Origin: Rhodospirillales bacterium
GTDB lineage: Bacteria; Pseudomonadota; Alphaproteobacteria; Rhodospirillales; 2-12-FULL-67-15
Assembly (NCBI GenBank): GCA_016872535.1
Contig: VGZQ01000025.1
Location: forward strand, 1-40,043
Reading direction: 5' to 3'
Length of the DNA stretch: 40,043 bases
Shown: positions 39,206 through 40,043 of the stretch, in pieces
Position numbering within the stretch: the stretch's first letter is position 1
How the letters are laid out: each line of letters begins with the position of its first letter
The notes under the pieces: generated by a model
What the model was told of the DNA's origin: nothing
Seen by the model: only the letters and a program-made list of their open reading frames with translations
Database searches by the model: none
Made by a program: the position numbers and the translations under genes

Positions 39206-39362
39206 GGCGGAAAAAGTCCTGGGATGAGGAGAAAGGGGGAGGGGAACGTGGGGGATATCGGGCGCTATCGGGCGGCCGCACTCTACTATTCCAACGGCAC
39301 GGTTGACAATCGACCGGCCCGGCCACTCAAGCGCCGGATTGGGGCCAAATTGTGGCGCGCGC

Positions 39363-39435
39363 GGGCGAACGCCCAAGCGACTGCATGCCTACCGGCATGA
39401 CGCGCGCATCAAAAGATGCGCCCCGACCGGGGCGC
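39363..39435. terminator. Cluster of stem-loops between plsC-like and spermidine-synthase-like genes
   Basis: Four perfect hairpins stand in a row: GGGCG-aa-CGCCC (39363-39374), CATGCC-tacc-GGCATG (39384-39399), GCGCATC-aaaa-GATGCGC (39404-39421) and GCGCCCC-gacc-GGGGCGC (39418-39435). The last two share four bases and exclude each other. On the minus strand the strongest hairpin is followed by ATCTTTTG, so it could terminate the plsC-like transcript. The rest of 39206-39479 shows no gene. Confidence 0.45.
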
Positions 39436-39479
39436 GGTCTCGCCGGTAGGCGGGCGATCGGAAGAATCCCGGCACGCCC

Positions 39480-40043
39480 TTAAAACGGCAGGTGCACGTG
39501 AGAGGCGTCCGGCTCGCCGCAACGGCGCAGGATGCTCTCACGGGCGAGGTCGCGGACTTTGAGCGCCGCCTTGAAGGGATCGCTTTCGCTCGCCGCGACC
39601 GCGGCGGCATCGATCGGCGGCTCGATGGTCACCGTGATCGGCCCTCGGCGCGGAAACCAGCTCTGGTCGCGGAGCACCGAACGGGTACCCCGGATCACGA
39701 CCGGAACCACCGGAACCCGTGCGGCGACCGCAGCCTCGAAGGCGCCGAGTCGGAACGGCAGCAAGCCCGGCGCGCGCATCAAGGTGCCTTCCGGAAAGTA
39801 CATCAGATCGCGCCCGCCCCGGATGCGCTCGACCAGGCGCTTGGAATCGGCGATGGCGTCTTCCTTGGCCAGGCGCCGGACGTATTCGGCGCCGATCCGA
39901 TCGAGCAGCAGCCGGGGCAGAAATTGTTCGCCCAGTTCGGCCTTGGCGACGAAGCTGAACGGCCGCGGGATGGCGGCGGTAAGCACGAAACCGTCGAGAT
40001 AGCTCGCGTGGTTGGCGACGAACACGCAAGGCCGGTTCCGGGG
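39480..40043 (-). CDS. PlsC-like 1-acyl-glycerol-3-phosphate acyltransferase, 5' end outside the window
   Basis: The C-terminal 187 residues of a glycerolipid acyltransferase. The catalytic NHxxxxD box is visible as NHASYLD near the window edge, and the phosphate-binding box as MYFPEGTLMR. It closes with PVVPVVIRGTRSVL and ITVTIEPPI. The frame stays open to base 40043, so the N-terminus, or a larger fusion partner, lies beyond. It would acylate lysophosphatidic acid or a similar acceptor at the inner membrane. Confidence 0.85.
   Translation of the reverse strand, partial: PRNRPCVFVANHASYLDGFVLTAAIPRPFSFVAKAELGEQFLPRLLLDRIGAEYVRRLAKEDAIADSKRLVERIRGGRDLMYFPEGTLMRAPGLLPFRLGAFEAAVAARVPVVPVVIRGTRSVLRDQSWFPRRGPITVTIEPPIDAAAVAASESDPFKAALKVRDLARESILRRCGEPDASHVHLPF

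Noticed and set aside
36942-39326. Alternative minus-strand frame within the spermidine-synthase-like gene
   Set aside because: It is a GC-driven shadow; the neighbouring frame encodes membrane helices and the Rossmann domain.

Overview
The window is GC-rich, tightly packed bacterial chromosome. TRAP transporters of two types, Tat-type solute-binding proteins, ATGA/GTGA gene overlaps and overlapping convergent stops suggest an alphaproteobacterium, perhaps Rhodospirillales-like. This is judged from gene content only. I saw no rRNA, tRNA, CRISPR array, transposase or integrase.

The left 16.5 kb looks like a thiocyanate-utilisation island, with every gene from about 1.4 to 15.1 kb on the plus strand. 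It begins with a diverged scnB/scnA-like pair that has no catalytic subunit, followed by a DGC-domain putative zinc protein and a thiamine-diphosphate enzyme. Next is a complete cobalt-type thiocyanate hydrolase operon (scnB-scnA-scnC plus a P15K-like activator). Then come a NitT/TauT-type ABC importer, a cobalt importer arranged cbtB-cbtA-cbtB, and a sulfur set (DsrE-like, TusA, sulfide:quinone-reductase-like flavoprotein, DUF1641, GlcF-like Fe-S protein). A CynR-like LysR regulator lies at the far end on the minus strand. The inferred logic is anion import, cobalt supply for the metal centre, hydrolysis of SCN- to COS and ammonia, and handling of the resulting sulfur. Both scn operons have an ATAG-N7-CTAT palindrome centred 53 bp upstream of a plausible -10 box, which is where a LysR activator would sit. 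The same palindrome covers the Shine-Dalgarno and start codon of the LysR gene.

From 16.6 to 28.3 kb the content is ordinary accessory and housekeeping: an alpha/beta-hydrolase-OsmC fusion, a TRAP transporter operon ending in a gamma-glutamyltransferase-family gene, a monooxygenase-xdhC-mocA operon with a terminator-like hairpin in its leader, a HigBA toxin-antitoxin pair with a palindromic operator, rtcB with archease, and a glycosyltransferase.

From 28.4 to 40.0 kb are a putative hydro-lyase overlapping an IlvD/Edd dehydratase, a TAXI-type TRAP transporter, a tripartite MFP-FtsX-ATPase exporter, a membrane-embedded spermidine-synthase-like protein, tandem intergenic hairpins and a truncated PlsC-like acyltransferase at the right edge.
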